From the NCBI RefSeq assembly GCF_026898135.2, contig NZ_CP114035.2, positions 2,583,501 to 2,647,500 of the forward strand: a stretch of DNA of 64,000 bases. Direction: 5' to 3'. Under the pieces are notes generated by a model. The model ran no database searches. It was not told where the DNA came from and was given only the letters and a program-made list of their open reading frames with translations. Both the position numbers and the translations under genes were made by a program. The DNA comes from Pseudomonas fortuita (GTDB taxonomy: Bacteria; Pseudomonadota; Gammaproteobacteria; Pseudomonadales; Pseudomonadaceae). Shown in pieces: positions 55,165 through 63,952 of the stretch. Position 1 is the stretch's first letter, and every line of letters starts with the position of its first letter.

Positions 55165-56274
55165 GTGCGGCTCTATGCGTTCATTACACAGCACATCGAG
55201 CTCATTCTCGAGGCTTTTGAGGATTTTGCTCGCACCGTCGAGACCCCTATGCCGGATCTTGATGCTGCAGGCCTGCGTAACCACGCTGAAGCCATGTTGC
55301 GAACCGTTGCACTGGACATGGCATCCTCACAGACAGCCCGCCAGCAGTTTGAGAAGTCTCGAGGCATGCAGGCAACGAGCTCGGTCGAAACAGCCGCTCA
55401 GGCCCATGCTGTTACCCGGCTGAGTGCCGGGTTCACGCTTGATCAAGTGGTCGCAGAGTATCGTGCGCTGCGTCTTTGGTTTGCGCAGCAGAGGGCTGAT
55501 GAACCCCATGCTATCGATGATATGGTTCGTTTCAACGAGGCCATTGATCAAGCCTTGAGCGAATCCATCACCTCGTACGGCATCGCGGTGGAGACAACAC
55601 GGAAACTGGTACTGGGTGTACTTGGGCATGATCTACGAACGCCGATGACGGCAGCCCTTCTGGGCGCCGAGATGTTGAGCCGTAAAGGTCAGCTGAACGA
55701 GCGCGACCGAAAAATTGCAGACCAGATTGCGGCCAGTGTGACACGATCCAGGCAAATCGTGACTGATCTACTCGATCTCGCCAAAGCGAACCTGGGGACT
55801 GGCATACCCATCCAGAAAGAACCTGTCGACCTTTCCCAGGTGTGCCATACGCTTGTGGACGAGCTTCGCATTTCCCGCCCTGAGATCACAGTTGTCCTGA
55901 AGGGCGGCCAGCAAGCATTTGGCCAGTTTGACGTCACCCGGATGGGGCAGGTGTTTTCCAACCTGATAGCCAATGCGTTTCACCACGGTGATCATGCCAG
56001 GCCCATCACCGTAACACTGACCCAACGCCCTGAGGCAGTCGAGTTCAGCGTACATAACTGGGGCAAACCCATTGCGCCGGATGTTGTGCCTCATCTATTC
56101 AACCCTCAGGCCAGGTACTCCCGATTGGCGTCGGAACATCACGAGGCATCCGGTGGGCTGGGTCTTGGCCTGTTCATCGTCGGCGAGATCGTGGCCCGGC
56201 ATGGGGGGGCTATCGACGTGGCATCCAACTCGTCATCGGGCACCACCTTCCGCGTATCCCTGCCCCTGGCATGA
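55165..56274 (+). CDS. Sensor histidine kinase without membrane segment
   Basis: Cytosolic kinase of about 369 residues. N-terminal helical region (LYAFITQHIELILEAFEDFA to FTLDQVVAEYRALRLWF) of the RsbR-like sensor type. HisKA with phospho-His H155 in LGHDLRTPMT, then an ATPase domain with N-box NLIANAFHHG and G-box GGLGLGLFIV. A GTG start with CGAGGA is chosen; the TTG eight codons ahead has none. No response regulator beside it, so it is an orphan. Signal unknown. Confidence 0.85.
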   Translation: MRLYAFITQHIELILEAFEDFARTVETPMPDLDAAGLRNHAEAMLRTVALDMASSQTARQQFEKSRGMQATSSVETAAQAHAVTRLSAGFTLDQVVAEYRALRLWFAQQRADEPHAIDDMVRFNEAIDQALSESITSYGIAVETTRKLVLGVLGHDLRTPMTAALLGAEMLSRKGQLNERDRKIADQIAASVTRSRQIVTDLLDLAKANLGTGIPIQKEPVDLSQVCHTLVDELRISRPEITVVLKGGQQAFGQFDVTRMGQVFSNLIANAFHHGDHARPITVTLTQRPEAVEFSVHNWGKPIAPDVVPHLFNPQARYSRLASEHHEASGGLGLGLFIVGEIVARHGGAIDVASNSSSGTTFRVSLPLA

Positions 56275-56279
56275 GCTGG

Positions 56280-56528
56280 TCACGCCGTCGCTTCCAGTTG
56301 CGTATTTTTTCGCCAGCCTCGCAGGTTCATGGCACAGAGGCAGAATTGCAGGATGATCAATGCCCAGGCTTCAGCTTGCCAGCCCCAGACGGCCCACAGC
56401 ACGTTGCTTGCGATAAAACAACAGAAACCTGCCTTCCTCCGCCCCGGACGGCGCGAACCGATGCACCACGCTGCCAGCACAGTCATCAACATCGCAGGCC
56501 ATTCAAGTAACCCAATCCAGTATTCCAT
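56280..56528 (-). CDS. Small membrane protein
   Basis: 82 residues with three helices: YWIGLLEWPAMLMTVLAAWC, FCCFIASNVLWAVWGWQ and WALIILQFCLCAMNLRGW. Ends in a charged tail RKNTQLEATA. GGAAGG precedes the ATG at 56528. Opposite strand to the kinase and only five bases from its end. Function unknown. Confidence 0.65.
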   Translation of the reverse strand: MEYWIGLLEWPAMLMTVLAAWCIGSRRPGRRKAGFCCFIASNVLWAVWGWQAEAWALIILQFCLCAMNLRGWRKNTQLEATA

Positions 56529-56605
56529 GACACCTTCCGACTGATGATGGGGTATCTGAAGCCGATCACCTGCCACGCGCTGAGCGCTGGCAGGTGATCG
56601 CTTGA

Positions 56606-57070
56606 CTACGCCGCTCGCTGCTCGCCCTTGAGCATCTTTTTCTGCATTTCCATGGCTTGCCCAAGCTCCTCGAGGGTGTCCTTGCTGAGCAGCTTCTTCG
56701 CGGTGGGGAACAGTTCGCCTTCCTCTTCCTCGATGTGATGCTCCAGCAACTCTTTCATGACCTTGACCCGCCCGGCGAATTCGACGGTGCCGGTTTCGGT
56801 ATGCAGGAGGTCGGGCAGAACGAGAGCGTCGACAGTGCGGTGTTCTTCCTTGGCCTCGTAGTACATCTTCGCTTCTTCCTTGCCACCCGCTTGCTTGATG
56901 GCCGGGTAGAGTATTTCTTCCTCGAGCGCGGTGTGGATCTGCAACTCCTGCTCGATCCTGTGGAGTAACTCGGCCCGTTTCTTTACGGCACGCTCGGTAG
57001 TGGTCGACAGCTCTTCGAGCAGCTTCTTCACGAGCTTGTGGTCCTGGATCAGTAAGTCGATAGCGTTCAT
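56606..57070 (-). CDS. Hemerythrin HHE-domain protein
   Basis: Non-haem diiron-type four-helix protein of about 154 residues. Metal ligand pattern: QDHKLVKKLLEEL, HTALEEEILYPAI, EEHRTVDALV and HHIEEEEGELFPTA give the His and Glu residues. Such proteins sense oxygen or NO or repair Fe-S clusters; stress-induced ones are common in pseudomonads. The start at 57070 has GAGG; two earlier in-frame starts are less likely. Helical Lys-rich tail. Confidence 0.85.
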   Translation of the reverse strand: MNAIDLLIQDHKLVKKLLEELSTTTERAVKKRAELLHRIEQELQIHTALEEEILYPAIKQAGGKEEAKMYYEAKEEHRTVDALVLPDLLHTETGTVEFAGRVKVMKELLEHHIEEEEGELFPTAKKLLSKDTLEELGQAMEMQKKMLKGEQRAA

Positions 57071-57200
57071 GGCGTTCCTCATCACGGATTGAATCAAGCA
57101 CTTGCTCGAGGTTGAGTACACGCAGAAAGAAACGGTTCAATGATTAAGATGGCTGGCATCCCCTCAGGCGCGCCCGCTGCCCTCGTTACGCAGACCGCCT

Positions 57201-57734
57201 CTAGCCATCTCTGCGTCGTGAATGTGTGAGTGTGAAACCCACAAGGACTCCCAACGCCGCTGCACCGATCAGCAGCGGCGTTTTGTGTTTTGACTTCCTC
57301 CAGCCTCCGTCGATATCCCTCTTGCCATTCGGAGGCTCAAAGAGGTTTCCCGATGAGTCTTCGGCCTTGGGACTGCGATTTATCCAGGCGCCACTGTCAG
57401 GCGCTTCTCGTTCCGTACCCGATGCACCGGGGGCAACTGGGACAATGGTGTCGCTGGCCTCGATCCGTAAGAGCTCAAGGGAAGTGCCATCGACCAGGGT
57501 CAATGTCAGCCCTTCGACCGTGCCTGCCTCCCGGTTTGGAAAAACGGGTTCACCTGCGGCATCCAGGCTGTCATAGATGAAGCGTGTACCTTCAAGCCAG
57601 CCCACGGCGGTGAGAAGTTCAGGGCCGAGATAATACTTCCCGTCCTGGAAGAAGCCTGGAAACTGATGAGCGCGCTCCACGTTTTGCACGCGATAGCGTT
57701 CGCCGGATTTCATGCCTGTCGCTTGATCGATCAT
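57201..57734 (-). CDS. Hypothetical tail-anchored protein
   Basis: 177 residues: a soluble N-terminal region (ERYRVQNVERAHQFPGFFQD to VDGTSLELLRIEASDTIVPV), a polar linker, and one C-terminal helix (TPLLIGAAALGVLVGFTL) followed by HSRRRDG. The topology suggests a tail anchor in the inner membrane with the bulk in the cytoplasm. No known family recognised. Same strand as its two neighbours. Confidence 0.55.
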   Translation of the reverse strand: MIDQATGMKSGERYRVQNVERAHQFPGFFQDGKYYLGPELLTAVGWLEGTRFIYDSLDAAGEPVFPNREAGTVEGLTLTLVDGTSLELLRIEASDTIVPVAPGASGTEREAPDSGAWINRSPKAEDSSGNLFEPPNGKRDIDGGWRKSKHKTPLLIGAAALGVLVGFTLTHSRRRDG

Positions 57735-57767
57735 GTTGAAAACCCCTGTAAATGCAGCTGGCAGATG

Positions 57768-58001
57768 TCAGCCTTTGCTGTGCTCGTCGGAGGTGGGCCC
57801 TGTACCTCGCTTGATGCCGCGCGGGCCAGCAACGCCCCAGATTCCCAGGCCGACTACCGGCAGCGCGAGGATCAGCAGGGCCCAGGCCGCTTTGACTGCA
57901 TCTGACTTGTCGCTTCTGAAGACGCTGACGATGGCCCACAGATCGATGAGCAAGAGGATTGCCGCCACGGCAATCCAGAAGTAGCTGGCAAGACCGTTCA
58001 T
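57768..58001 (-). CDS. PLDc_N-type small membrane protein
   Basis: 77 residues with two helices (YFWIAVAAILLLIDLWAIVS, AAWALLILALPVVGLGIWGV) followed by GPRGIKRG, the N-terminal membrane module of cardiolipin synthases on its own. Probably an immunity-like or sensor membrane protein; function unknown. GAGG ahead of the ATG. Lies just downstream of the broken alcohol dehydrogenase on the same strand. Confidence 0.75.
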   Translation of the reverse strand: MNGLASYFWIAVAAILLLIDLWAIVSVFRSDKSDAVKAAWALLILALPVVGLGIWGVAGPRGIKRGTGPTSDEHSKG

Positions 58002-58014
58002 GACTTCACCTCCT

Positions 58015-58479
58015 CTATACGTAGTCAGGGCCCAAGGTGCCGGGTGCAGCGCCTGGCACGAGGATGACCTTGCGGCAGTTGTCCTGCTTCTGATCGAACA
58101 CCTTGTAGCCCATGGCTGCTTCTTCGAGGGCGAGGCGGTGAGTGACGATCAATTCCGGTTGTAGACGGCCTGCTTCGATGTGTTCCAGCAGTTCAGGCAG
58201 GTATTTCTGGACATGGGTCTGGCCCATCTTGAAGGTAAGGCCCTTATCGAACGCGTCGCCGAACATGAACCCGTGAATGAAGCCCGCGTACATGAACTCG
58301 TGGCCAAAGATATCACCCGCTTCGGGCTCTGGAATTTTGCCTCGGTCGAGGTGCAAATCGGAGCCGCAAATGGCGGTGGCAGTCACCTTGAGGATGATGT
58401 CGTCTTCTCGCTCGATGATGGGATCAGGGACGTTGTCGACCCTGACGTCGTTTGCTCCGTGGTAGGTCAGTGCTCTCAT
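58015..58479 (-). pseudogene. Zinc alcohol dehydrogenase with central deletion
   Basis: Reads as one 154-residue frame that joins the start of a zinc-dependent dehydrogenase ([45 protein letters not shown]) straight to its end ([40 protein letters not shown]). About 230 residues, including the structural zinc and the whole NAD-binding fold, are missing while the frame is kept. Full-length relatives are about 385-390. The product cannot be an active dehydrogenase. Confidence 0.75.
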
Positions 58480-58836
58480 GCTCCTAGCTCCTGCATCACA
58501 AAAATCGTGGGGGTATGCAGGGGAAGCTTCCAGGCCATGCAAAGTTCAAAACAACAGCTTCAATGGCGATGCTTGAGAACGGGCAGACTGGTCCTGTCTG
58601 GGCCATCCACCGACCGGCGGCTACCGAGATTCCCCGATTTGCCAGCAACTTGCACTTGAGCTCACTAGGGTCATTGGCCCCCAAAATTCGGGTATGCAAC
58701 TGCTCATGCAGTGCCGGGCTCTGCTGATCTGAGGCGAACCGATGGCTAATACGCCCCTGTGATTGAACGAGTCGCAGCATGGAAACGTCTTCAGGGAAGA
58801 AGTCCATTACTCTGTGTCGCGAGAGGGTGGGTGTTG
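58480..58836. other. Spacer between dehydrogenase remnant and NUDIX gene
   Basis: 357 bases. A 103-codon frame on the minus strand (58496-58807, [20 protein letters not shown] onward) has no ribosome site and no recognised family; I do not call it a gene. No hairpin or RNA was recognised. Confidence 0.4.
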
Positions 58837-59081
58837 ATGGGTAATGATGATACGAGTGTGTGCATGCGGGACAAACGAAAATGCAGAATCAAATCCAGGG
58901 CAACGATAATCTGCCTTCGAAGCGGCAGGGTACTGCTTGTTCGGAAAAAAGGCGGCAAATGGAATTTCCCAGGTGGTTTGATTGAGCCTGGTGAGAGCCC
59001 TCATGCAGCTGCGGCAAGAGAGCTACGTGAGGAGACATCCATTGAAGGGCATGGCCTGCTTTCTTTGTGTTCAATCAGAGT

Positions 59082-59089
59082 GGGGTCAG
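59082..59089. repeat. Target-site duplication, left copy
   Basis: GGGGTCAG directly before the left end of the IS element; identical to 60471-60478. IS256-family elements make 8-9 bp duplications. Confidence 0.9.
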
Positions 59090-60470
59090 GATCGTGTCCC
59101 AGGAAGTGGTGTAACTCATCATGGCTCTGGCCACTGAGTTTGCCGTTTAGTTGATCACGGCCGACAGCTTGGCCTGTGGATTATCGCTGACTGCCTCAAA
59201 GGCCTCCAACTGCATGTAACGCCGTTGCAGGCACCACTCGTCGTTCTGCTCCAGCAGCATCGCGCCTACCAGACGCGTAATGGCCGGATCGTTGGGGAAA
59301 ATCCCCACGACGTCGGTGCGGCGTTTGATTTCAGCGTTGAGCCGCTCAAGCGGGTTGGTGCTGTGCAACTGCTGTCGATGAGCCTTGGGAAACGCCATGT
59401 GCGCCAGCACTTCATCCTCGCAACCATCCATGAGCGCCGCGATCTTGGGGTATTTTTCGCGTAGCTGATCTGCGACCAAACGCCATTGCTGATGGCATTC
59501 GGCACGGCTGTCCTGGGCGAAGACCGTGCGCAGTAGAGCCGCCACCATGGTGCGCTGACCTTTGCCGACGTGGGCCATGGCATTACGCATGAAATGCACA
59601 CGGCAGCGCTGCCAGGTCGCATTGAAGACCTTGGATACAGCTGCTTTCAGGCCTTCGTGGGCGTCGGAGATGACCAGCTTCACGCCCCGCAAGCCACGTC
59701 GCATGAGGCTGCGCAGGAAGTCTGTCCAGAACGGCTCAGCCTCTGACGGCCCAACCCGCATGCCCAGGACTTCGCGGCCACCGTCGGTGTTCACGGCCAC
59801 GGCGATTATTACGGCGACCGAGACGATGCGTCCGGCCTCCCGCACTTTGACGTAGGTGGCATCGATCCAGAGATAGGGCCAGTCGCCCTCAAGCGGGCGG
59901 TCAAGGAAGGCGTGAACGCGCTCATCGATCTCACCGGCTAGCCGTGAGACCTGGCTTTTAGAGATACCGGTCATGCCCATGGCCTTGACCAGCTCGTCCA
60001 CCGAACGCGTTGAAACGCCTTGGATGTAGGCCTCCTGGATGACTGCCGCCATGGCTTTCTCAGCGGTGCGTCGAGGTTCAAGGAAACCAGGGAAATAGCT
60101 GCCTTGGCGCAGCTTGGGAATCTTAAGGTCGACGTCGCCTGCGCGGGTTTGCCAAAGACGATCGCGGTAGCCATTACGGCTATTTGTCCGGTCTGGGCTT
60201 TTGACATCGAAGCCCGCGCCGCACAGGCCTTCGACGTCGAACTCCATCATGCGCTGGGCAACGAACTGGATCATTTGCTTGAGCAGATCAGCGTCTGCCC
60301 CTTTCTCAACCAACTCGGTCAATGCGATAGTGGGCTTGGTCATCGTGGTTTCTCTGGTGAGTGTTTGGTCTTCGCAAACTCAACGTTAGCCAAGAACCAC
60401 GATGACCATCCTCTTTGGCCCGCAGGGCACCTTCGGCTGGTTCAGTTACACCACTTCCCGGGACACGATC
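59090..60470 (-). mobile_element. IS256-family insertion sequence, complete
   Basis: 1381-bp element with 27-bp terminal inverted repeats (59090-59116 and 60444-60470) that differ at one base, CCCAGG against CCCGGG in GATCGTGTCCC-GGAAGTGG. One transposase gene fills it. Both ends and the flanking 8-bp duplications are intact, so it is a recent and potentially mobile insertion. Confidence 0.92.
59147..60343 (-). CDS. IS256-family DDE transposase
   Basis: Mutator-type transposase of 398 residues. DDE residues are in [15 protein letters not shown] (first Asp), [14 protein letters not shown] (second Asp) and the late Glu in [20 protein letters not shown], with the family CxxH-like CRVHFMRN between. 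The N-terminal DNA-binding region starts [15 protein letters not shown]. Complete frame, no damage, so likely active. Its own promoter would lie within the right end. Confidence 0.95.
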   Translation of the reverse strand: MTKPTIALTELVEKGADADLLKQMIQFVAQRMMEFDVEGLCGAGFDVKSPDRTNSRNGYRDRLWQTRAGDVDLKIPKLRQGSYFPGFLEPRRTAEKAMAAVIQEAYIQGVSTRSVDELVKAMGMTGISKSQVSRLAGEIDERVHAFLDRPLEGDWPYLWIDATYVKVREAGRIVSVAVIIAVAVNTDGGREVLGMRVGPSEAEPFWTDFLRSLMRRGLRGVKLVISDAHEGLKAAVSKVFNATWQRCRVHFMRNAMAHVGKGQRTMVAALLRTVFAQDSRAECHQQWRLVADQLREKYPKIAALMDGCEDEVLAHMAFPKAHRQQLHSTNPLERLNAEIKRRTDVVGIFPNDPAITRLVGAMLLEQNDEWCLQRRYMQLEAFEAVSDNPQAKLSAVIN

Positions 60471-60478
60471 GGGGTCAG
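60471..60478. repeat. Target-site duplication, right copy
   Basis: GGGGTCAG directly after the right end of the element, matching the left copy exactly. Confidence 0.9.
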
Positions 60479-60732
60479 TTGTGCATCACATCTTCACCAC
60501 CCGATTCCACGAAAATGAGAAGCCCGTTGCCGACCATGAAATTGTCGCGTGTAAGTGGGTGCTTCGCGAAAAGCTTACCCCTGAATTGCTGAATTCCGCA
60601 GCTGCCGGGCTCTTGGCAACGCGGTTGCCTGCTCTGACCGCCTGACCAAGGCTGCAAAGTTGTACAGGAAAATAAGTTTGTATCGAAAATCAGACCGGCT
60701 GTCTGTTACCTGTATGACTACCGACTACGTCA

Positions 60733-60760
60733 TTGAACTGCCTCCCAGCTTTGCTATGTT
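60733..60760 (+). promoter_or_regulatory. Possible promoter for 96-residue gene
   Basis: TTGAAC and TATGTT separated by 16 bases, about 40 bases before the start at 60799. Weak -10; the preceding C would suit stationary-phase sigma. Tentative. Confidence 0.3.
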
Positions 60761-60798
60761 GAGGTTTCCGTATAAGACTAAAGTCGTAGGAGGGCGGC

Positions 60799-61089
60799 AT
60801 GCGTGTTCGAGGTGATGTGTTTTGGGAATGGGCGGATCCAGTGCTTCATCATCGTACCCATGACGAGGAGCTCGATGACGGCACCACGATTGATGTGCAG
60901 GTCAGGCTCTCGCGCACCGGTCAGACGCAAATGTTCATCGGTGTGTATGCCGGCTGTGGAATGGCATTGCACGAAGAAGCGTTCAATTCTCGTCCAGGCG
61001 AGTCCATGACTCGAGCTCTGGCCTGGGGTGTTGATAGAGCCAGGCGCCTGGCCACGGATCAATGGCGCAAAGCGGTGCAGGTGGCCTAG
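60799..61089 (+). CDS. Hypothetical protein
   Basis: 96 residues, soluble: MRVRGDVFWEWADPVLHHRT then DVQVRLSRTGQTQMFIGVYA and GESMTRALAWGVDRARRLAT. Strong GGAGGG ribosome site. The family looks like short pseudomonad-only proteins; no function known. Single gene with its own promoter region. Confidence 0.65.
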   Translation: MRVRGDVFWEWADPVLHHRTHDEELDDGTTIDVQVRLSRTGQTQMFIGVYAGCGMALHEEAFNSRPGESMTRALAWGVDRARRLATDQWRKAVQVA

Positions 61090-61212
61090 GACAGGGTGTA
61101 ATTCGAGGTTGATCGTTAGACACAGAGGCTGACGGCCAACTGTTCAAGGCGAACTGCTGCATCTGAATTACGGACGGTGAAGAAACCAGGGCTCTCCATC
61201 GCCCTGGTGGAC

Positions 61213-61539
61213 TTAGCGGTTGTCTTCCGTCATCCCGCTGTCTTCGTCCTGAATAGCTTGCGACCCTTCGTCCATACCTTGCTCCCGGTCAGATTTGCTG
61301 CCAGAGGTATGCCCTCCTTGACCACCGTGTTGGGTTCCACCACCGGCACGCTGAGGATTATCTTCCTTAAGGTTACCGCCGCTGCCTTGCCCTGTTTGTT
61401 GATCCTCAGATTTCCCTCCGGGCATTTGACCGCCTTTCTGGCCGGTTTCCGAAGCCTTCTCACGGTCGTTTGCAAAACTACCAGGGTTGGTTTGCGCGGC
61501 GCCGCCTTGCTGACCCGCCTTGTCTTGATCGTTCGCCAT
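61213..61539 (-). CDS. KGG-motif general stress protein
   Basis: About 108 residues, Gly/Gln/Asp-rich and hydrophilic. Carries the KGG signature NPGSFANDREKASETGQKGG, then repeats of GG and GQ, like YciG and hydrophilin-type stress proteins that are made in stationary phase or on drying. ATG at 61539 has GAGG at nine bases; 61545 is two codons earlier and too close. No gene partner. Confidence 0.75.
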   Translation of the reverse strand: MANDQDKAGQQGGAAQTNPGSFANDREKASETGQKGGQMPGGKSEDQQTGQGSGGNLKEDNPQRAGGGTQHGGQGGHTSGSKSDREQGMDEGSQAIQDEDSGMTEDNR

Positions 61540-61753
61540 GATCATGCACCTCGTGTGTTCACACAGAGAGCCTGTGTTTTCTTCCGATGCCCCGCGAGTA
61601 CTGGAAGCTCCTTTTACTTTTGTACCTGCTGACAGGGTGCGCGAAAGGTCGTCAAGGGCAACCTATTGCGTGATAAAGAACCCTGCCATGGCTTAGCGGT
61701 TGTGGCGCGTCGACGATAGCCCAAAGCGGGTGGGCGACTCGGCCCCTGTCCGA

Positions 61754-63952
61754 TTACAGCACTTTATCGAGCGTGATCGGAAACTCCCTTATACGCTTGC
61801 CTGTGGCATGGTAGACCGCGTTCGCCACCGCAGCGGCCACCCCGACAACGCCGATTTCGCCTACGCCCTTGGACCCCAGTTCGTTGACAATGTCATCGTG
61901 CTCTTCAACGAAGATCACTTCGATATCCCCGCAGTCTGCATTGACCGGGATGTGGTACTCCGCCAGGTTGTGATTGATGATGCGGCCCAACCGGTGGTCG
62001 GTCAATGCGGCTTCGTGCAGCGCCATGCCCACCCCCCAGACCACGCCCCCCAGGATCTGGCTGCGTGCGGTTTTGGGGTTGATCACACGGCCTGCCGCCA
62101 CAGCGCTGACCACCCGGGCTACCTTGATCGTGCCAAGGTCCTCGTCGACGTGAACTTCCACGAATACCGCCGAATGGGTGACGGTGGAGAACGGTTGGCG
62201 CCTGGCGCCGGGCTCGGCGTCGATCTGCACTTCGAATTTACCGTTGGGGGCGCTCGCCACGATGTCCGCCAAAGCCCAGCGATGGTTGCCCGCGTGCAGG
62301 TAGCCCTCGGTGAAAACGATCTGCTGCCGGGGTGTGTTGGCCACCTGGGGGTATATGTTGCGCGCGTGTTCCAGCACCTGGGTGCGCAGGACATGGCAGG
62401 CTTGGCGCACGGCCGAGCCCACCGACGACACCGTGAACGATCCGCCCTGAAGCGGGGCGGTGGGCAGTGAGGAGTCACCCAGCATGAAGGTGACATCCTG
62501 CACTTTGACGCCAGCTGCGTCGGCGGCGATCTGAGTCATGACGGTATAGGTGCCGGTCCCGATATCGGTGGTGGCACTGCTGACGGTCAGGTGGCCCTGG
62601 GCATTGATGCGCGCCTTGGCACTGGCCTTCATCTGCATGGCTTCCCAGACGCCGCCGGCCATCCCCCAGCCGACCAGTTGGTTGCCATTGCACATGCTGC
62701 GCGGTTGGGGAGTGCGGTTATGCCAGCCAAAACGTTCGGCACCTTGCTGGTAGCACGCCAGCAGTGCCTTGCTGGAGTAGGGCTTGCCCTCGTTGGCATT
62801 GTTGGCGGCAAAATTGCGGCGGCGCAGCTCTACCGGGTCGATCTGCGCAGCACAGGCGAGCTCATCCATGGCGCACTCCAGCGCAATCATCCCGGACGCG
62901 GCCCCAGGCGCCAGCATGTCCAGCGGGGTGTACACATCAAGCGAGGCCAGGCGGTAACTGAGCGCAACGTTATCGCACTGGTACAGCATGCCGCTCCATT
63001 CGACCAGGTGTTCGGTGAAGTCCTCGAAGCGGGAGGTCTGGCCAAGCGCATCATGAGCGATCGCAAGCAAACGCCCGTTTGCGTCTGCACCCAGGCGCAT
63101 GCATTGTTCGGTGCGGGGCCGGTAGCCAAAGGTGAACATCTGCTGGCGGGTCAGTGTGACGCGCACCGAGCGCTTCAGGTGCAACGCCGCCATCACTGCC
63201 AGCGGCAACTGGTACTGCGGGCGCAAGCCCGAGCCGAAGGCGCCGCCGACGAACGCCGCGCGCACACGAATGTTTGCCTTGGGCAGGCCGAACACCTTGT
63301 GCAGGTAGTCCTGGCAGTTCTGCGTGCCTTGGGTCTTGTCGTGGATTTCCAGAGTGCCGTCGGCCTTGTAGTGCACGGTCGATGCATGGGGCTCCATCGG
63401 GTTGTGGTACTCGTTGGCCGTCAGGTACGTGGCATCCACCTGCACCGGCGCTTCGGCAAACTGCCCGGCGAAGTCGCCACGCGGCGCCGGTGTTTCGGCG
63501 GGGGCGGCATGCGATTTTTGGCATGCGCCCAGGTCTGTCTGGTGAGCCTCCTCGGCATAGTCGATTTTGATCAGCGAGCCTGCATAGCGGGCCAGTTCCA
63601 GGGTTTCGGCGATCACTAATGCCAACGGTTGCCCGCTGTACAGCACTCGATCATTGAACAAGGGCCGAAAAGGCGCCCCCTCGGCAGAGTCGGCATCGCT
63701 GTAGTCGTCGTCATAACTGGAGACAGGCGGACGATGGCCATGGTCGAGCACGGCGATTACCCCGGGCACGCGCATGGCCTGCGTGCTGTCGATGCCGAGA
63801 ACCCGACCGCGGGCGATGGTACTGGACACGACGCTGCCGTGCAGCAGGCCCGTCTGGGGGTATTCGCCCGCATAGCGGGCCTGCCCGGTGACCTTCGCCA
63901 CACCGTCCACGCGGTCCAGGGGCGTGCCGACTACGGGTGTGCTTGTGATCAT
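61754..63952 (-). CDS. Molybdopterin-binding subunit of xanthine/aldehyde oxidoreductase (PaoC-like)
   Basis: Large subunit of 732 residues of the molybdenum hydroxylase family, closest in style to PaoC/YagR, which oxidises aldehydes. Starts TSTPVVGTPLDRVDGVAKVT and has FVGGAFGSGLRPQYQLPLAV in the cofactor region and the catalytic Glu near 699 in KGVGEIGVVG. ATG overlaps the stop of the FAD subunit gene upstream (ATGA); the Fe-S subunit should follow further out of the window. If PaoABC-like, periplasmic export would be by a Tat signal on the small subunit. Confidence 0.88.
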   Translation of the reverse strand: MITSTPVVGTPLDRVDGVAKVTGQARYAGEYPQTGLLHGSVVSSTIARGRVLGIDSTQAMRVPGVIAVLDHGHRPPVSSYDDDYSDADSAEGAPFRPLFNDRVLYSGQPLALVIAETLELARYAGSLIKIDYAEEAHQTDLGACQKSHAAPAETPAPRGDFAGQFAEAPVQVDATYLTANEYHNPMEPHASTVHYKADGTLEIHDKTQGTQNCQDYLHKVFGLPKANIRVRAAFVGGAFGSGLRPQYQLPLAVMAALHLKRSVRVTLTRQQMFTFGYRPRTEQCMRLGADANGRLLAIAHDALGQTSRFEDFTEHLVEWSGMLYQCDNVALSYRLASLDVYTPLDMLAPGAASGMIALECAMDELACAAQIDPVELRRRNFAANNANEGKPYSSKALLACYQQGAERFGWHNRTPQPRSMCNGNQLVGWGMAGGVWEAMQMKASAKARINAQGHLTVSSATTDIGTGTYTVMTQIAADAAGVKVQDVTFMLGDSSLPTAPLQGGSFTVSSVGSAVRQACHVLRTQVLEHARNIYPQVANTPRQQIVFTEGYLHAGNHRWALADIVASAPNGKFEVQIDAEPGARRQPFSTVTHSAVFVEVHVDEDLGTIKVARVVSAVAAGRVINPKTARSQILGGVVWGVGMALHEAALTDHRLGRIINHNLAEYHIPVNADCGDIEVIFVEEHDDIVNELGSKGVGEIGVVGVAAAVANAVYHATGKRIREFPITLDKVL

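Larger units (their letters stand above)
58837..60645 (+). pseudogene. NUDIX hydrolase gene interrupted by IS element
   Basis: The first part (58837-59089) carries the NUDIX box [20 protein letters not shown], intact in GX5EX7REUXEE form, after [11 protein letters not shown]. The second part (60479-60645) encodes HIFTTRFHENEKPVADHEIV and a normal end. Taking out the element and one copy of GGGGTCAG joins them in frame as RVGSVVHHIF, giving a normal-size hydrolase near 137 residues. An ATG at 58864 is the other start. Substrate unknown; relatives act on nucleotide diphosphates or on lipid A phosphates. Confidence 0.8.

Noticed and set aside
61212..61703. 12-base direct repeat CTTAGCGGTTGT at 61212 and 61692
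   Set aside because: No structure around it; first copy overlaps the KGG gene stop. Probably chance.
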